From: Nematostella vectensis
Taxonomy: Eukaryota; Cnidaria; Anthozoa; Actiniaria; Edwardsiidae
Assembly (NCBI RefSeq): GCF_932526225.1
Contig: NC_064045.1
Coordinates: 7,114,998 to 7,178,997 of the forward strand
Direction of reading: 5' to 3'
DNA length: 64,000 nt
Every line of letters begins with the position of its first letter. The first letter of the stretch is position 1. The notes beneath the pieces are model-generated. The model was not told the origin of the DNA and did not search any database. It worked only from the letters and a program-made list of their open reading frames with translations. Of this stretch, positions 1-13,004 are shown in pieces. A program made the translations under genes and the position numbers.

Positions 1-331
1 AGTGAGTACTGTAGTTGATCAACATTCTTTCTGAGTCTTTGTGTTGCACCTGCAGGAGAAACTATCGACCAAAAGAGCCTTGTTATCACAGCCTTTTGTG
101 CTGTCTGTGTTATCACGGTGTCTGACAGAAGAAGGGTTCTGGCCAACTGATGCGCTGTCTTGTCTGCTTCAGACCTGTTGCGTGCCTGCCAGGTAAACAA
201 GATGGTAATCCAGGGCATTGCCATCTTTAGGAATGGGAAGAGGGTCACATGTACCCTACAGTTGTTTGAATATACATACTTAAAAAAACTGGTCAATTTT
301 TCCTTTATTCCTGAATGGGGGTTACCAAAGA

Positions 332-485
332 CCCCCTGCTCTAGTTAAATTTTTTCAAAGCATATTATGGTGCTGTACAAAGTATAAGTGTGTTAGTGAA
401 AAACAGATCCCCCTGCTCTAGTTAAATTTTTTCAAAGCATATTATGGTGTTGTACAAAGTATAAGTGTGTTAGTGAAAAACAGAT
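332..485. repeat. 77-bp tandem duplication
   Basis: Two nearly identical 77-bp copies lie head to tail (332-408 and 409-485), both starting CCCCCTGCTCTAG and ending AAAACAGAT. The one difference I saw is GGTGCTG versus GGTGTTG. No gene is visible in 1-740; the short open frames there have no recognisable protein features. Confidence 0.9.
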
Positions 486-740
486 ATTTAGGGACTTTGA
501 TAGTGGTTGCTAGATAGAGGTGGTCTCTTAATGATTGATGCCTATGACCACTCTCCCCAGTTCGAGTCCAGAGCTGCTTGAGCGTTTGATGGAAAAGAAA
601 GATATAGTAAGTGATGAGATATGCAATTGTGTCATCTTCTGATAAACAAGGACTGACATATAAGTCAATGCTTTTAGACAATGCTTTTAGACAAAATATC
701 AAGGATTCAATTTCAGGTATTCTCCATTACCATTTTCACT

Positions 741-1060
741 CCAATCATATATACCTATTTCGAAAAACGTTGTCAGTGTGAAACGGCAAATGGCGATTGG
801 CAAATGGCAGTTCTAGGACCGAAAGGAACCATGGGTCTCATTAAATTTCTACTAAATGCTGAAGAATATAAATAAATCAAACAATTATCCATAAAAGATC
901 ATCAATGTATGTCTCTGACATTGCTAGACTCTATTTAACACCTTTAATTTTACGAATGATTAGTACCCAGAAGCACTGTTCGGGCTTAGAACTGCCATTT
1001 ACTATTTGCTATTCGCCATTTGCACTGACAAATTTTTTGAAATAGGTGTATATAGGAGCA
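741..1060. mobile_element. MITE-like foldback element (~320 bp)
   Basis: The two ends are imperfect inverted repeats of about 75 bp. The left end holds ATATACCTATTTCGAAAAA and GCAAATGGCAGTTCTAGG; the right end carries both in reverse complement (AGAACTGCCATTTACTATT and TTTTTTGAAATAGGTGTAT). There is no coding capacity inside. This fits a non-autonomous inverted-repeat element. I could not resolve a target-site duplication. Confidence 0.65.
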
Positions 1061-1308
1061 TAAAATGGCGGTGGGTTTGGCCTCCTTAAGGCATCTTTTA
1101 TCTTTACAGAATCTGATTATGCAGTGTTTTAAGTACATCAAGGGGATCCCAGAACCCACTGTGGTCTCTAGTCTTCAGTTTGTGTTAAGGTATAGTGGTT
1201 TAACTTTCATCTGTGCTGTGCCATCATGACTTCTTGGGCCACACCCTAGGAAATGTGCACATTTACATGTGCATTATAGGTATTTCTTAACATGATGTTA
1301 CTTGTGGT

Positions 1309-1850
1309 TTAAATGGGGTTTCAATTACTGCCTTAATTATCCTTGGATTATAATAGTTTAAGAGTTTACATATGGCAAAATATGCAAAGCTACGTCCAGC
1401 CATATACCTTGCACCTTGAATGGGGTTTCAATTACTGCCTTAATTATCCTTGGATTATAATAGTTAAAGAGTTTACAGATGGCAAAATATGCAAAGCTAC
1501 GTCCAGCCATATACCTTGCACCTTGAATGGGGTTTCAATTACTGCCTTAATTATCCTTGGATTATAATAGTTAAAGAGTTTACAGATGGCAAAATATGCA
1601 AAGCTCCGTCCAGCCATATACCTTGCACCTTGAATGGGGTTTCAATTACTGCCTTAATTATCCTTGGATTATAATAGTTAAAGAGTTTACAGATGGCAAA
1701 ATATGCAAAGCTATGTCCAGCCATATACCTTGCACCTTGAATGGGGTTTCAATTACTGCCTTAATTATCCTTGGATTATAATAGTTAATGAGTTTACAGA
1801 TGGCAAAATATGCAAAGCTACGTCCAGTCATATACCTTGCACCTTGGTTC
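1309..1850. repeat. 107-bp tandem repeat, about five copies
   Basis: A unit containing GAATGGGGTTTCAATTACTG, GGATTATAATAGTTAAAGAG and CAAAATATGCAAAGCTACG repeats with a 107-bp period. The first and last copies are partial. Copies differ by only a few substitutions, so the expansion is recent. Short peptide frames through it are by-products of the repeat. From 1,850 to 2,660 I see no supported gene; that stretch contains a TE-like end (AGATGCGCCACTGA near 2,080). Confidence 0.93.
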
Positions 1851-2887
1851 CTATATCAGGAGCAGATCCAGGGAAACCATTTAAATGTAGGGGGTATGGG
1901 GTGTTTAAAACATATGGCAATTTGTGCATCCAAGACAAGCTTCTATGTATATAAGCCCAATAATGTCTGAAAACCAGGGATAGTACAGGATTGTTCAAAC
2001 ATTAGGAGTCTAACTGTGGATTTTTGTCTAAAATCTCTGTCTGAAGGGGTTGGAATTTCGTCAACAACCCCCTCCCCCCTAGATGCGCCACTGACCCATC
2101 CCCTTCCAATAAATCGTAGGCATATACCTTATATTAATAGTGGTCTTTATTATAAAGTGCCTTTAGCCTCTAATACTTTCTTGGTGTCTAGCGCTGATAG
2201 TTCTGTTTTTGGAGAGGAGGATGGTGAAACAAATATGACTGATAGAGTTGAAGAGTCAGGGTCCGCCCCCTGTCTATCATTTAGAGACAAACAGACAAAG
2301 CTACTGTATCCTTTTATTGATTCAACAAATTAATACATGGGAAGCAGTTATATAGAAAGGTATGTTTATTATATACTCTAGATGTAATTATACGTTTTTG
2401 CAAAATTTCAATTCAGTTGCCTAGCTTTATTTCTCTCGTCGACATTTTCCAGGAGATACTGTATAATTCCCCTTCTTACTTCCGTCATTCACTGTAGCTT
2501 GAAGCGTTTTCATTAATGGCTTTCAGTCATGATTCCTGAGAATCCAGTTTTTATTGGTCAAGTTTTGATTGACAACCTTAACCACACTGAAGCTGTTTAA
2601 TCCTCTGTTACCCTGTGAATGATGTATTTATCCAAAGCAGTGCCAAGATACTGACAACCAAAAATCTCTGTGTAAGTACAACCCCTTGCGTCTTCCCTTA
2701 TCTACGTGTGAATACAACCCCTTGTGTCTTCCTATATCTTGTGTGAATACAACCCCTTGTGTCTTCCCTTATCTTGTGTGAATACAACCCCTTGTGTCTT
2801 CCCCTATCTTTGTGTGAATACAACCCCTTGTATCTTTCCTTATTTTTGTGTGAATACAACCCCTTGTGTCTTCCCTTATCTCCGTGT

Positions 2888-5800
2888 GAATACAACCCCT
2901 TGTGTCTTCCTATATCTTGTGTGAATACAACCCCTTGTGTCTTCCCTTATCTACGTGTGAATACAACCCCTTGTGTCTTCCCTTATCTACGTGTGAATAC
3001 AACCCCTTGTGTCTTCCCTTATCTACGTGTGAATACAACCCCTTGTGTCTTCCCTTATTTTTGTGTGAATACAACCCCTTGTGTCTTCCCTTATCTTGTG
3101 TGAATACAACCCCTTGTGTCTTCCCCTATCTTGTGTGAATACAACCCCTTGTGTCTTCCCTTATCTACGTGTGAATACAACCCCTTGTGTCTTCCCTTAT
3201 CTTGTGTGAATACAACCCCTTGTGTCTTCCCTTATCTTGTGTGAATACAACCCCTTGTGTCTTCCCCTATCTTGTGTGAATACAACCCCTTGTGTCTTCC
3301 CCTATCTTGTGTGAATACAACCCCTTGTATCTTCCCCTATCTTGTGTGAATACAACCCCTTGTATCTTCCCCTATCTTGTGTGAATACAACCCCTTGTGT
3401 CTTCCCTTATCTTGTGTGAATACAACCCCTTGTGTCTTCCCCTATCTTGTGTGAATACAACCCCTTGTGTCGTCCCTTATCTCCGTGTGAATACAACCCC
3501 TTGTGTCTTCCCCTATCTTGTGTGAATACAACCCCTTGCATCCTTCCTTATTTTTGTGTGAATACAACCCCTTGTGTCTTCCCCTATCTCCGTGTGAATA
3601 CAACCCCTTGTGTCTTCCTATATCTTGTGTGAATACAACCCCTTGTGTCTTCCTATATCTTGTGTGAATACAACCCCTTGTGTCTTCCCTTATCTTGTGT
3701 GAATACAACCCCTTGTGTCTTCCCCTATCTTGTGTGAATACAACCCCTTGTGTCGTCCCTTATCTCCGTGTGAATACAACCCCTTGTGTCGTCCCTTATC
3801 TCCGTGTGAATACAACCCCTTGTGTCTTCCTATATCTTGTGTGAATACAACCCCTTGTGTCTTCCCTTATCTTGTGTGAATACAACCCCTTGTGTCTTCC
3901 CCTATCTTGTGTGAATACAACCCCTTGTGTCTTCCCTTATCTTGTGTGAATACAACCCCTTGTGTCTTCCCTTATCTTGTGTGAATACAACCCCTTGTGT
4001 CGTCCCTTATCTCTGTGTGAATACAACGCATTGTGTCGTCCCTTATCTCTGTGTGAATACAACCCCTTGTGTCGTCCCTTATCTCTGTGTGAATACAACC
4101 CCTTGTGTCTTCCCCTATCTTGTGTGAATACAACCCCTTGTATCCTTCCTTATTTTTGTGTGAATATAACCCCTTGTGTCTTCCCCTATCTTGTGTGAAT
4201 ACAACCCCTTGTATCCTTCCTTATTTTTGTGTGAATACAACCCCTTGTGTCTTTCCCTATCTTGTGTGAATACAACCCCTTGTGTCTTCCCTTATCTTGT
4301 GTGAATACAACCCCTTGTATCCTTCCTTATTCTTGTGTGAATACAACCCCTTGTGTCTTCCCTTATCTTGTGTGAATACAACCCCTTGTATCTTCCCCTA
4401 TCTTGTGTGAATACAACCCCTTGTGTCGTCCCTTATCTACGTGTGAATACAACCCCTTGTATCTTCCCCTATCTTGTGTGAATACAACCCCTTGTGTCTT
4501 CCCCTATCTTGTGTGAATACAACCCCTTGTATCCTTCCTTATTTTTGTGTGAATACAACGCATTGTGTCTTCCCTTATCTCTGTGTGAATACAACCCCTT
4601 GTGTCTTCCCCTATCTTGTGTGAATACAACCCCTTGTGTCTTCCCTTATCTTGTGTGAATACAACCCCTTGTGTCTTCCCTTATCTTGTGTGAATACAAC
4701 CCCTTGTGTCTTCCCCTATCTTTGTGTGAATACAACCCCTTGTATCTTTCCTTATTTTTGTGTGAATACAACCCCTTGTGTCTTCCCTTATCTCTGTGTG
4801 AATACAACCCCTTGTATCTTTCCTTATTTTTGTGTGAATACAACCCCTTGTGTCTTCCCCTATCTTGTGTGAATACAACCCCTTGTGTCTTCCTATATCT
4901 TGTGTGAATACAACCCCTTGTGTCTTCCCTTATCTACGTGTGAATACAACCCCTTGTGTCTTCCCTTATCTACGTGTGAATACAACCCCTTGTGTCTTCC
5001 CTTATCTACGTGTGAATACAACCCCTTGTGTCTTCCCTTATTTTTGTGTGAATACAACCCCTTGTGTCTTCCCTTATCTTGTGTGAATACAACCCCTTGT
5101 GTCTTCCCCTATCTTGTGTGAATACAACCCCTTGTGTCTTCCCTTATCTACGTGTGAATACAACCCCTTGTGTCTTCCCTTATCTTGTGTGAATACAACC
5201 CCTTGTGTCTTCCCTTATCTTGTGTGAATACAACCCCTTGTGTCTTCCCCTATCTTGTGTGAATACAACCCCTTGTGTCTTCCCCTATCTTGTGTGAATA
5301 CAACCCCTTGTATCTTCCCCTATCTTGTGTGAATACAACCCCTTGTATCTTCCCCTATCTTGTGTGAATACAACCCCTTGTGTCTTCCCTTATCTTGTGT
5401 GAATACAACCCCTTGTGTCTTCCCCTATCTTGTGTGAATACAACCCCTTGTGTCGTCCCTTATCTCCGTGTGAATACAACCCCTTGTGTCTTCCCCTATC
5501 TTGTGTGAATACAACCCCTTGCATCCTTCCTTATTTTTGTGTGAATACAACCCCTTGTGTCTTCCCCTATCTCCGTGTGAATACAACCCCTTGTGTCTTC
5601 CTATATCTTGTGTGAATACAACCCCTTGTGTCTTCCTATATCTTGTGTGAATACAACCCCTTGTGTCTTCCCTTATCTTGTGTGAATACAACCCCTTGTG
5701 TCTTCCCCTATCTTGTGTGAATACAACCCCTTGTGTCGTCCCTTATCTCCGTGTGAATACAACCCCTTGTGTCGTCCCTTATCTCCGTGTGAATACAACC

Positions 5801-6870
5801 CCTTGTGTCTTCCTATATCTTGTGTGAATACAACCCCTTGTGTCTTCCCTTATCTTGTGTGAATACAACCCCTTGTGTCTTCCCCTATCTTGTGTGAATA
5901 CAACCCCTTGTGTCTTCCCTTATCTTGTGTGAATACAACCCCTTGTGTCTTCCCTTATCTTGTGTGAATACAACCCCTTGTGTCGTCCCTTATCTCTGTG
6001 TGAATACAACGCATTGTGTCGTCCCTTATCTCTGTGTGAATACAACCCCTTGTGTCGTCCCTTATCTCTGTGTGAATACAACCCCTTGTGTCTTCCCCTA
6101 TCTTGTGTGAATACAACCCCTTGTATCCTTCCTTATTTTTGTGTGAATATAACCCCTTGTGTCTTCCCCTATCTTGTGTGAATACAACCCCTTGTATCCT
6201 TCCTTATTTTTGTGTGAATACAACCCCTTGTGTCTTTCCCTATCTTGTGTGAATACAACCCCTTGTGTCTTCCCTTATCTTGTGTGAATACAACCCCTTG
6301 TATCCTTCCTTATTCTTGTGTGAATACAACCCCTTGTGTCTTCCCTTATCTTGTGTGAATACAACCCCTTGTATCTTCCCCTATCTTGTGTGAATACAAC
6401 CCCTTGTGTCGTCCCTTATCTACGTGTGAATACAACCCCTTGTATCTTCCCCTATCTTGTGTGAATACAACCCCTTGTGTCTTCCCCTATCTTGTGTGAA
6501 TACAACCCCTTGTATCCTTCCTTATTTTTGTGTGAATACAACGCATTGTGTCTTCCCTTATCTCTTTGTGAATACAACCCCTTGTGTCTTCCCCTATCTT
6601 GTGTGAATACAACCCCTTGTGTCTTCCCTTATCTTGTGTGAATACAACCCCTTGTGTCTTCCCTTATCTTGTGTGAATACAACCCCTTGTGTCTTCCCCT
6701 ATCTTTGTGTGAATACAACCCCTTGTATCTTTCCTTATTTTTGTGTGAATACAACCCCTTGTGTCTTCCCTTATCTCTGTGTGAATACAACCCCTTGTAT
6801 CTTTCCTTATTTTTGTGTGAATACAACCCCTTGTGTCTTCCCCTATCTTGTGTGAATACAACCCCTTGTG
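2888..6870. repeat. Higher-order duplication, 1,983-bp block x2
   Basis: The order of unit variants in about 2,888-4,870 is repeated at about 4,871-6,853 with a constant offset of 1,983 bp. Matched landmarks are 2,902/4,885, 3,432/5,415, 3,927/5,910 and 4,636/6,619. The only difference I noticed is one substitution (TCTCTGTGTG near 4,580 versus TCTCTTTGTG near 6,563). This is a segmental duplication inside the satellite and must be very recent. Confidence 0.88.
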
Positions 6871-9800
6871 TCTTCCCCTATCTTGTGTGAATACAACCCC
6901 TTGTATCTTTCCTTATTTTTGTGTGAATACAACCCCTTGTGTCTTCCCCTATCTTGTGTGAATACAACCCCTTGTATCTTTCCTTATTTTTGTGTGAATA
7001 CAACCCCTTGTGTCTTCCCTTATCTCTGTGTGAATACAACCCCTTGTATCCTTCCTTATTATTGTGTGAATACAACCCCTTGTGTCTTCCCCTATCTTGT
7101 GTGAATACAACCCCTTGTATCTTTCCTTATTATTGTGTGAATACAACCCCTTGTGTCTTCCCTTATCTCTGTGTGAATACAACCCCTTGTATCCTTCCTT
7201 ATTATTGTGTGAATACAACCCCTTGTATCTTTCCTTATTTTTGTGTGAATACAACCCCTTGTGTCTTCCCTTATCTCCGTGTGAATACAACCCCTTGTAT
7301 CTTCCCCTATCTTGTGTGAATACAACCCCTTGTGTCTTCCCTTATCTTGTGTGAATACAACCCCTTGTGTCTTCCCTTATCTCTGTGTGAATACAACCCC
7401 TTGTATCCTTCCTTATTCTTGTGTGAATACAACCCCTTGTGTCTTCCCTTATCTTGTGTGAATACAACCCCTTGTGTCTGACCTTATCTTGTGTGAATAC
7501 ATCCCCTTGTGTCTTCCCCTATCTTTGTGTGAATACAACCCCTTGTGTCTTCCCTTATCTTGTGTGAATACAACCCCTTGTGTCTTCCCCTATCTTTGTG
7601 TGAATACAACCCCTTGTGTCTTCCCTTATTTTTGTGTGAATACAACCCCTTGTGTCTTCCCTTATCTTGTGTGAATACAACCCCTTGTGTCTTCCCCTAT
7701 CTTGTGTGAATACAACCCCTTGTATCCTTCCTTATTTTTGTGTGAATACAACCCCTTGTGTCTTCCCCTATCTTTGTGTGAATACAACCCCTTGTGTCTT
7801 CCCCTATCTTGTGTGAATACAACCCCTTGTATCCTTCCTTATTTTTGTGTGAATACAACCCCTTGTGTCTTCCCTTATCTTGTGTGAATACAACCCCTTG
7901 TGTCTTCCCTTATCTTGTGTGAATACAACCCCTTGTGTCTTACTATATCTTGTGTGAATACAACCCCTTGTGTCTTCCCTTATCTTTGTGTGAATACAAC
8001 CCCTTGTGTCTTCCCCTATCTTGTGTGAATACAACCCCTTGTGTCTTCCCCTATCTTTGTGTGAATACAACCCCTTGTATCCTTCCTTATTCTTGTGTGA
8101 ATACAACCCCTTGTGTCTTCCCCTATCTTGTGTGAATACAACCCCTTGTGTCTTCCCCTATCTCTGTGTGAATACAACCCCTTGTATCCTTCCTTATTTT
8201 TGTGTGAATACAACCCCTTGTGTCTTCCCTTATCTCCGTGTGAATACAACCCCTTGTGTCTTCCCCTATCTTGTGTGAATACAACCCCTTGTGTCTTCCC
8301 CTATCTTGTGTGAATACAACCCCTTGTGTCTTCCCCTATCTTGTGTGAATACAACCCCTTGTATCCTTCCTTATCTACGTGTGAATACAACCCCTTGTGT
8401 CGTCCCTTATCTACGTGTGAGTACAACGCATTGTGTCTTCCCTTATCTCTGTGTGAATACAACCCCTTGTATCTTTCCTTATTTTTGTGTGAATACAACC
8501 CCTTGTGTCTTCCCCTATCTTGTGTGAATACAACCCCTTGTGCCTTCCCCTATCTTGTGTGAATACAACCCCTTGTATCTTTCCTTATTTTTGTGTGAAT
8601 ACAACCCCTTGTGTCTTCCCCTATCTTGTGTGAATACAACCCCTTGTATCTTTCCTTATTTTTGTGTGAATACAACCCCTTGTGTCTTCCCTTATCTCTG
8701 TGTGAATACAACCCCTTGTATCCTTCCTTATTATTGTGTGAATACAACCCCTTGTGTCTTCCCCTATCTTGTGTGAATACAACCCCTTGTATCTTTCCTT
8801 ATTATTGTGTGAATACAACCCCTTGTGTCTTCCCTTATCTCTGTGTGAATACAACCCCTTGTATCCTTCCTTATTATTGTGTGAATACAACCCCTTGTAT
8901 CTTTCCTTATTTTTGTGTGAATACAACCCCTTGTGTCTTCCCTTATCTCCGTGTGAATACAACCCCTTGTATCTTCCCCTATCTTGTGTGAATACAACCC
9001 CTTGTGTCTTCCCTTATCTTGTGTGAATACAACCCCTTGTGTCTTCCCTTATCTCTGTGTGAATACAACCCCTTGTATCCTTCCTTATTCTTGTGTGAAT
9101 ACAACCCCTTGTGTCTTCCCTTATCTTGTGTGAATACAACCCCTTGTGTCTTCCCTTATCTTGTGTGAATACATCCCCTTGTGTCTTCCCCTATCTTTGT
9201 GTGAATACAACCCCTTGTGTCTTCCCTTATCTCTGTGTGAATACAACCCCTTGTATCCTTCCTTATTATTGTGTGAATACAACCCCTTGTATCTTTCCTT
9301 ATTTTTGTGTGAATACAACCCCTTGTGTCTTCCCTTATCTCTGTGTGAATACAACCCCTTGTATCCTTCCTTATTATTGTGTGAATACAACCCCTTGTGT
9401 CTTCCCCTATCTTGTGTGAATACAACCCCTTGTATCTTTCCTTATTATTGTGTGAATACAACCCCTTGTGTCTTCCCTTATCTCTGTGTGAATACAACCC
9501 CTTGTATCCTTCCTTATTATTGTGTGAATACAACCCCTTGTATCTTTCCTTATTTTTGTGTGAATACAACCCCTTGTGTCTTCCCTTATCTCCGTGTGAA
9601 TACAACCCCTTGTATCTTCCCCTATCTTGTGTGAATACAACCCCTTGTGTCTTCCCTTATCTTGTGTGAATACAACCCCTTGTGTCTTCCCTTATCTCTG
9701 TGTGAATACAACCCCTTGTATCCTTCCTTATTCTTGTGTGAATACAACCCCTTGTGTCTTCCCTTATCTTGTGTGAATACAACCCCTTGTGTCTTCCCTT

Positions 9801-10600
9801 ATCTTGTGTGAATACATCCCCTTGTGTCTTCCCCTATCTTTGTGTGAATACAACCCCTTGTGTCTTCCCTTATCTTGTGTGAATACAACCCCTTGTGTCT
9901 TCCCCTATCTTTGTGTGAATACAACCCCTTGTGTCTTCCCTTATTTTTGTGTGAATACAACCCCTTGTGTCTTCCCTTATCTTGTGTGAATACAACCCCT
10001 TGTGTCTTCCCCTATCTTGTGTGAATACAACCCCTTGTATCCTTCCTTATTTTTGTGTGAATACAACCCCTTGTGTCTTCCCCTATCTTTGTGTGAATAC
10101 AACCCCTTGTGTCTTCCCCTATCTTGTGTGAATACAACCCCTTGTATCCTTCCTTATTTTTGTGTGAATACAACCCCTTGTGTCTTCCCTTATCTTGTGT
10201 GAATACAACCCCTTGTGTCTTCCCTTATCTTGTGTGAATACAACCCCTTGTGTCTTCCTATATCTTGTGTGAATACAACCCCTTGTGTCTTCCCTTATCT
10301 TTGTGTGAATACAACCCCTTGTGTCTTCCCCTATCTTGTGTGAATACAACCCCTTGTGTCTTCCCCTATCTTTGTGTGAATACAACCCCTTGTATCCTTC
10401 CTTATTCTTGTGTGAATACAACCCCTTGTGTCTTCCCCTATCTTGTGTGAATACAACCCCTTGTGTCTTCCCCTATCTCTGTGTGAATACAACCCCTTGT
10501 ATCCTCCCTTATTTTTGTGTGAATACAACCCCTTGTGTCCTTCCTTATCTTCGTGTGAATACAACCCCTTGTATCCTTCCTTATTTTTGTGTGAATACAA
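6868..10600. repeat. Nested higher-order repeats (1,672 and 643 bp)
   Basis: The variant order at 6,868-7,470 recurs at 8,540-9,142 (offset 1,672). The part at 8,754-9,142 recurs again at 9,397-9,785 (offset 643). The stretch from 7,474 to about 8,280 recurs from 9,789 (offset 2,315, the sum of the two). The nested offsets suggest successive unequal exchanges in the 3' half of the array. Confidence 0.8.
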
Positions 10601-10867
10601 CCCCTTGTGTCTTCCCTTATCTCCGTGTGAATACAACCCCTTGTGTCTTCCCCTATCTTGTGTGAATACAACCCCTTGTGTCTTCCCCTATCTTGTGTGA
10701 ATACAACCCCTTGTGTCTTCCCCTATCTTGTGTGAATACAACCCCTTGTATCCTTCCTTATTTTTGTGTGAATACAACCCCTTGTGTCTTACCTTATCTT
10801 TGTGTGAATACAACCCCTTGTGTCTTCCCCTATTCCAGGAGTTCGTCATCTATCTTTTTGTACAACA

Positions 10868-11063
10868 GGTCTTGTTACATCTCCTACAGGGCTTAAATCT
10901 AGTTCGTCTTTCAAGGATAATGCGTGCTGCGTCTAGTTTTAAATTTCTTTCGAAATTCTATTCGCGCAGATCAAAATCTTCAATTGGATGTGCAATGAAG
11001 TTGACAAATTTGAGGTCTCATTTGCTAAACGTTCTGCTCTGGGGATATTCACGTATTTATTGA
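10868..11063 (+). other. Candidate orphan exon after the minisatellite
   Basis: An acceptor-like CAACAG precedes an open frame of 64 codons plus stop at 11,063, starting Val-Leu-Leu-His-Leu-Leu and rich in basic residues and serine (it contains RRSKSS). Its start resembles that of the next candidate exon at 11,352: both begin GTCTTGTT after CAG. I recognise no family. It may be a decayed mobile-element or gene fragment, or chance. Confidence 0.2.
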
Positions 11064-11351
11064 TTGAAACTGCATGTATTTATTGTTTTTATTTGTATTT
11101 ATTGTTTAGCTGTTTGGTAAATCAAGTGAACAAATTATTTTCTATATACATTCTATTATTAGTTTAGAAAATCTAGTAACGCTACCATTCATTCAATCCT
11201 GAGAGTTTTTATGGTATTTATATATTTTTACTATACATTTAAATTTATTGTTTTCTGGTTTGTAAAATCTAGTAACAAATGCGACCATTCATTTATGCCT
11301 AAGAGTATTTATGGTCTATATTTTTAATTATATATTTGTTCTCGTTGGCAG

Positions 11352-11438
11352 GTCTTGTTGCAGTTTCTAACGCAGATCGTCCAGCAGGCCCCACTTAAAT
11401 CGTTTCCAAGTCACCAAAACAGCCTTCCCTATTCTACG
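11352..11438 (+). other. Candidate orphan internal exon (29 codons)
   Basis: Bounded by a plausible acceptor (TTGGCAG) and a consensus donor (GTAAGT), this 87-bp segment is open in one frame for exactly 29 codons (Val-Leu-Leu-Gln ... Pro-Tyr-Ser-Thr); the other two frames have stops. No partner exon was identified. Supported only by splice signals and an open frame. Confidence 0.25.
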
Positions 11439-11458
11439 GTAAGTATGTGGCTTATACT

Positions 11459-11680
11459 ACGACGCACGCTACCGTGGCCACCTTGACAGCTTTTTAAAGT
11501 AAGCAAATAAGGAAACGAGAAACATGCTATCTGATACAAAGCGCGCTACCGTGGCCACCTTGACAGTTTTGTAAAGTGAGCAAATAAGGAAACGAGAAAC
11601 ATGCTATCTGATACGACGCGCGCTACCGTGGCCACCTTGACAGTTTTGTAAAGTGAGCAAATAAGGAAACGAGAAACATG
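11459..11680. repeat. 77-bp satellite, left fragment (~3 copies)
   Basis: Three copies of the unit with GCGCGCTACCGTGGCCACC, TTGACAG, TTTTGTAAAGTGAGC and GAAACATGCTATCTGATAC. The last copy stops after ACATGCTA, where an unrelated element begins. The same satellite resumes at about 13,912, so this is the left flank of an interrupted array. Confidence 0.92.
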
Positions 11681-11879
11681 CTACAGTACCGCTCTCGAAC
11701 ATAGGGACACTGTTCGCGAAATTCGCGAACGACTTTCGCGAAATTCGCGAACGACTTTCGCGAAATTCGCGAACATATAGACTGTTCGCGAAACGCTGTT
11801 CGCGAACAGATGCAAAATAAACGGTTTGACGAACGGTAACGTGTGATCCAGGGCTTAATAACAGCTGAAACAGCGAGAA

Positions 11880-12930
11880 GCCATTTATTTGACAAAGACT
11901 TGTATTAGACAGAGAATTAGTTTGGGGAATGAATGCCGATCGCTTGATATTCCTTAAAGATTTTCGAATGTGTGTTAACTGCTAGCGAATACTTTTAAAC
12001 AGCGGGAAGCCATTTTTTTGACAAAGCAAAGACTTGTACTAAACACGGGAGAATTAGTTTGAGGAGGGAATGCCGATCGCTTGATATTCTTCGAAGATTG
12101 TCGAATGTGTGTTAACTGCTAGCGAATACTTTGAAAAGGGGGAAGCCATTTATTTGACAAAGCAAAGACTTGTACTAAACACGGGAGAATTAGTTTGAGG
12201 AGGGAATGCCGATCGCTTGATTTTCTTCGAAGATTTTCGAAATGTGTGAAAACTGCTAGCGTAGACTTAATAACAGCGGGAAGCCATTCATTTGACAAAG
12301 ACATGTAATAAACACATGATAATTAGTTTGAGGAGGGAATGCCGATCTCTTAATATTCTTCGAAGATTGTCGAATGTGTGTTAACTGCTAGCGAAAACTT
12401 TAAAAAGCGGGAAGCCATTTATTTGACAAAGCAAAGACTTGTACTAAACACGGGAGAATTAGTTTGAGGAGGGAATGCCGATCGCTTGATTTTCTTCGAA
12501 GATTTTCTAAATGTGTGAAAACTGCTAGCGAAGACTTAATAACAGCGGGAAGCCATTTATTTGACAAAGACATGTAATAAACACATGAGAATTAGTTTGA
12601 GGAGGGAATGCCGATCTCTTGATATTCTTCGAAGATTGTCGAATGTGTGTTAACTGCTAGCGAATACTTTGAAAAGCGGGAAGCCATTTATTTGACAAAG
12701 CAAAGACTTGTACTAAACACGGGAGAATTAGTTTGAGGAGGGAATGCCGATCGCTTGATATTATTCGAAGATTTTCAATTGTGTGAAAACTGCTAGCCAA
12801 TCCTTTTGAACACTGGGAAGCCATTTATTTGACAAAAACTTGTATTAGACACGGGAGAATTAGTTTGAGGAAGGAATGCCGATCGCTTGATATTCTTCGA
12901 AGATTTTCGGATGTGTGAAAACTGTTAGTA
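11880..12930 (+). repeat. Left arm: 132-137-bp tandem repeat, 8 copies
   Basis: The landmark GCCGATCGCTTGAT (sometimes GCCGATCTCTT) occurs at about 11,935, 12,072, 12,208, 12,341, 12,478, 12,610, 12,746 and 12,878, giving spacings of 132-137 bp. Each unit also carries CTTCGAAGATT, GTGTGAAAACTGCTAGCG, GGGAAGCCATTTATTTGAC and ACACGGGAGAATTAG. Peptide frames on the minus strand here are repeat artefacts. Confidence 0.92.
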
Positions 12931-13004
12931 GTAGTCGTTTGTGTTCGAATACATGAGTCAGCGACAACATGCTCTACTATAAATGTCTTCTTTTCGGGTT
13001 TTAG

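Larger units (their letters stand above)
2667..10832. repeat. 8.2-kb minisatellite of 35/36-bp units
   Basis: About 230 head-to-tail copies of a unit with a GTGTGAATACAACCCCTTGT core followed by a variable pyrimidine-rich part (CTTCCC(C/T)TATCT). Units are 35 or 36 bp depending on the junction: CTTGTG gives 35; CTACGTG, CTCTGTG, CTTTGTG and CTCCGTG give 36. One strand is rich in C and T. Point variants (TGTATCCTTCC, TGTCGTCCC) recur in ordered series, which reveals larger duplications. Runs of 36-bp units give spurious open frames on both strands. There are no unique spacers, so this is not a CRISPR array. Confidence 0.97.

Noticed and set aside
555-575. GTTCGAGTCC, similar to a tRNA B box
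   Set aside because: No A box, no acceptor stem and no cloverleaf could be formed around it. Similar isolated B-box-like motifs near 39,455 and 40,312 failed for the same reason.
2016-2333. 105-codon plus-strand frame
   Set aside because: It begins in TE-like sequence with a C-rich tract and AGATGCGCCACTGA, and has no domain or splice context.
2698-10700. Many Cys/Pro-rich 60-160-codon frames in the minisatellite
   Set aside because: They occur on both strands, begin and end where 35-bp units break the register of 36-bp units, and have no independent coding signal.
2667-10832. CRISPR-like regular 35/36-bp repeats
   Set aside because: Units are contiguous with no unique spacers, there are no cas genes, and the surrounding genes are eukaryotic.
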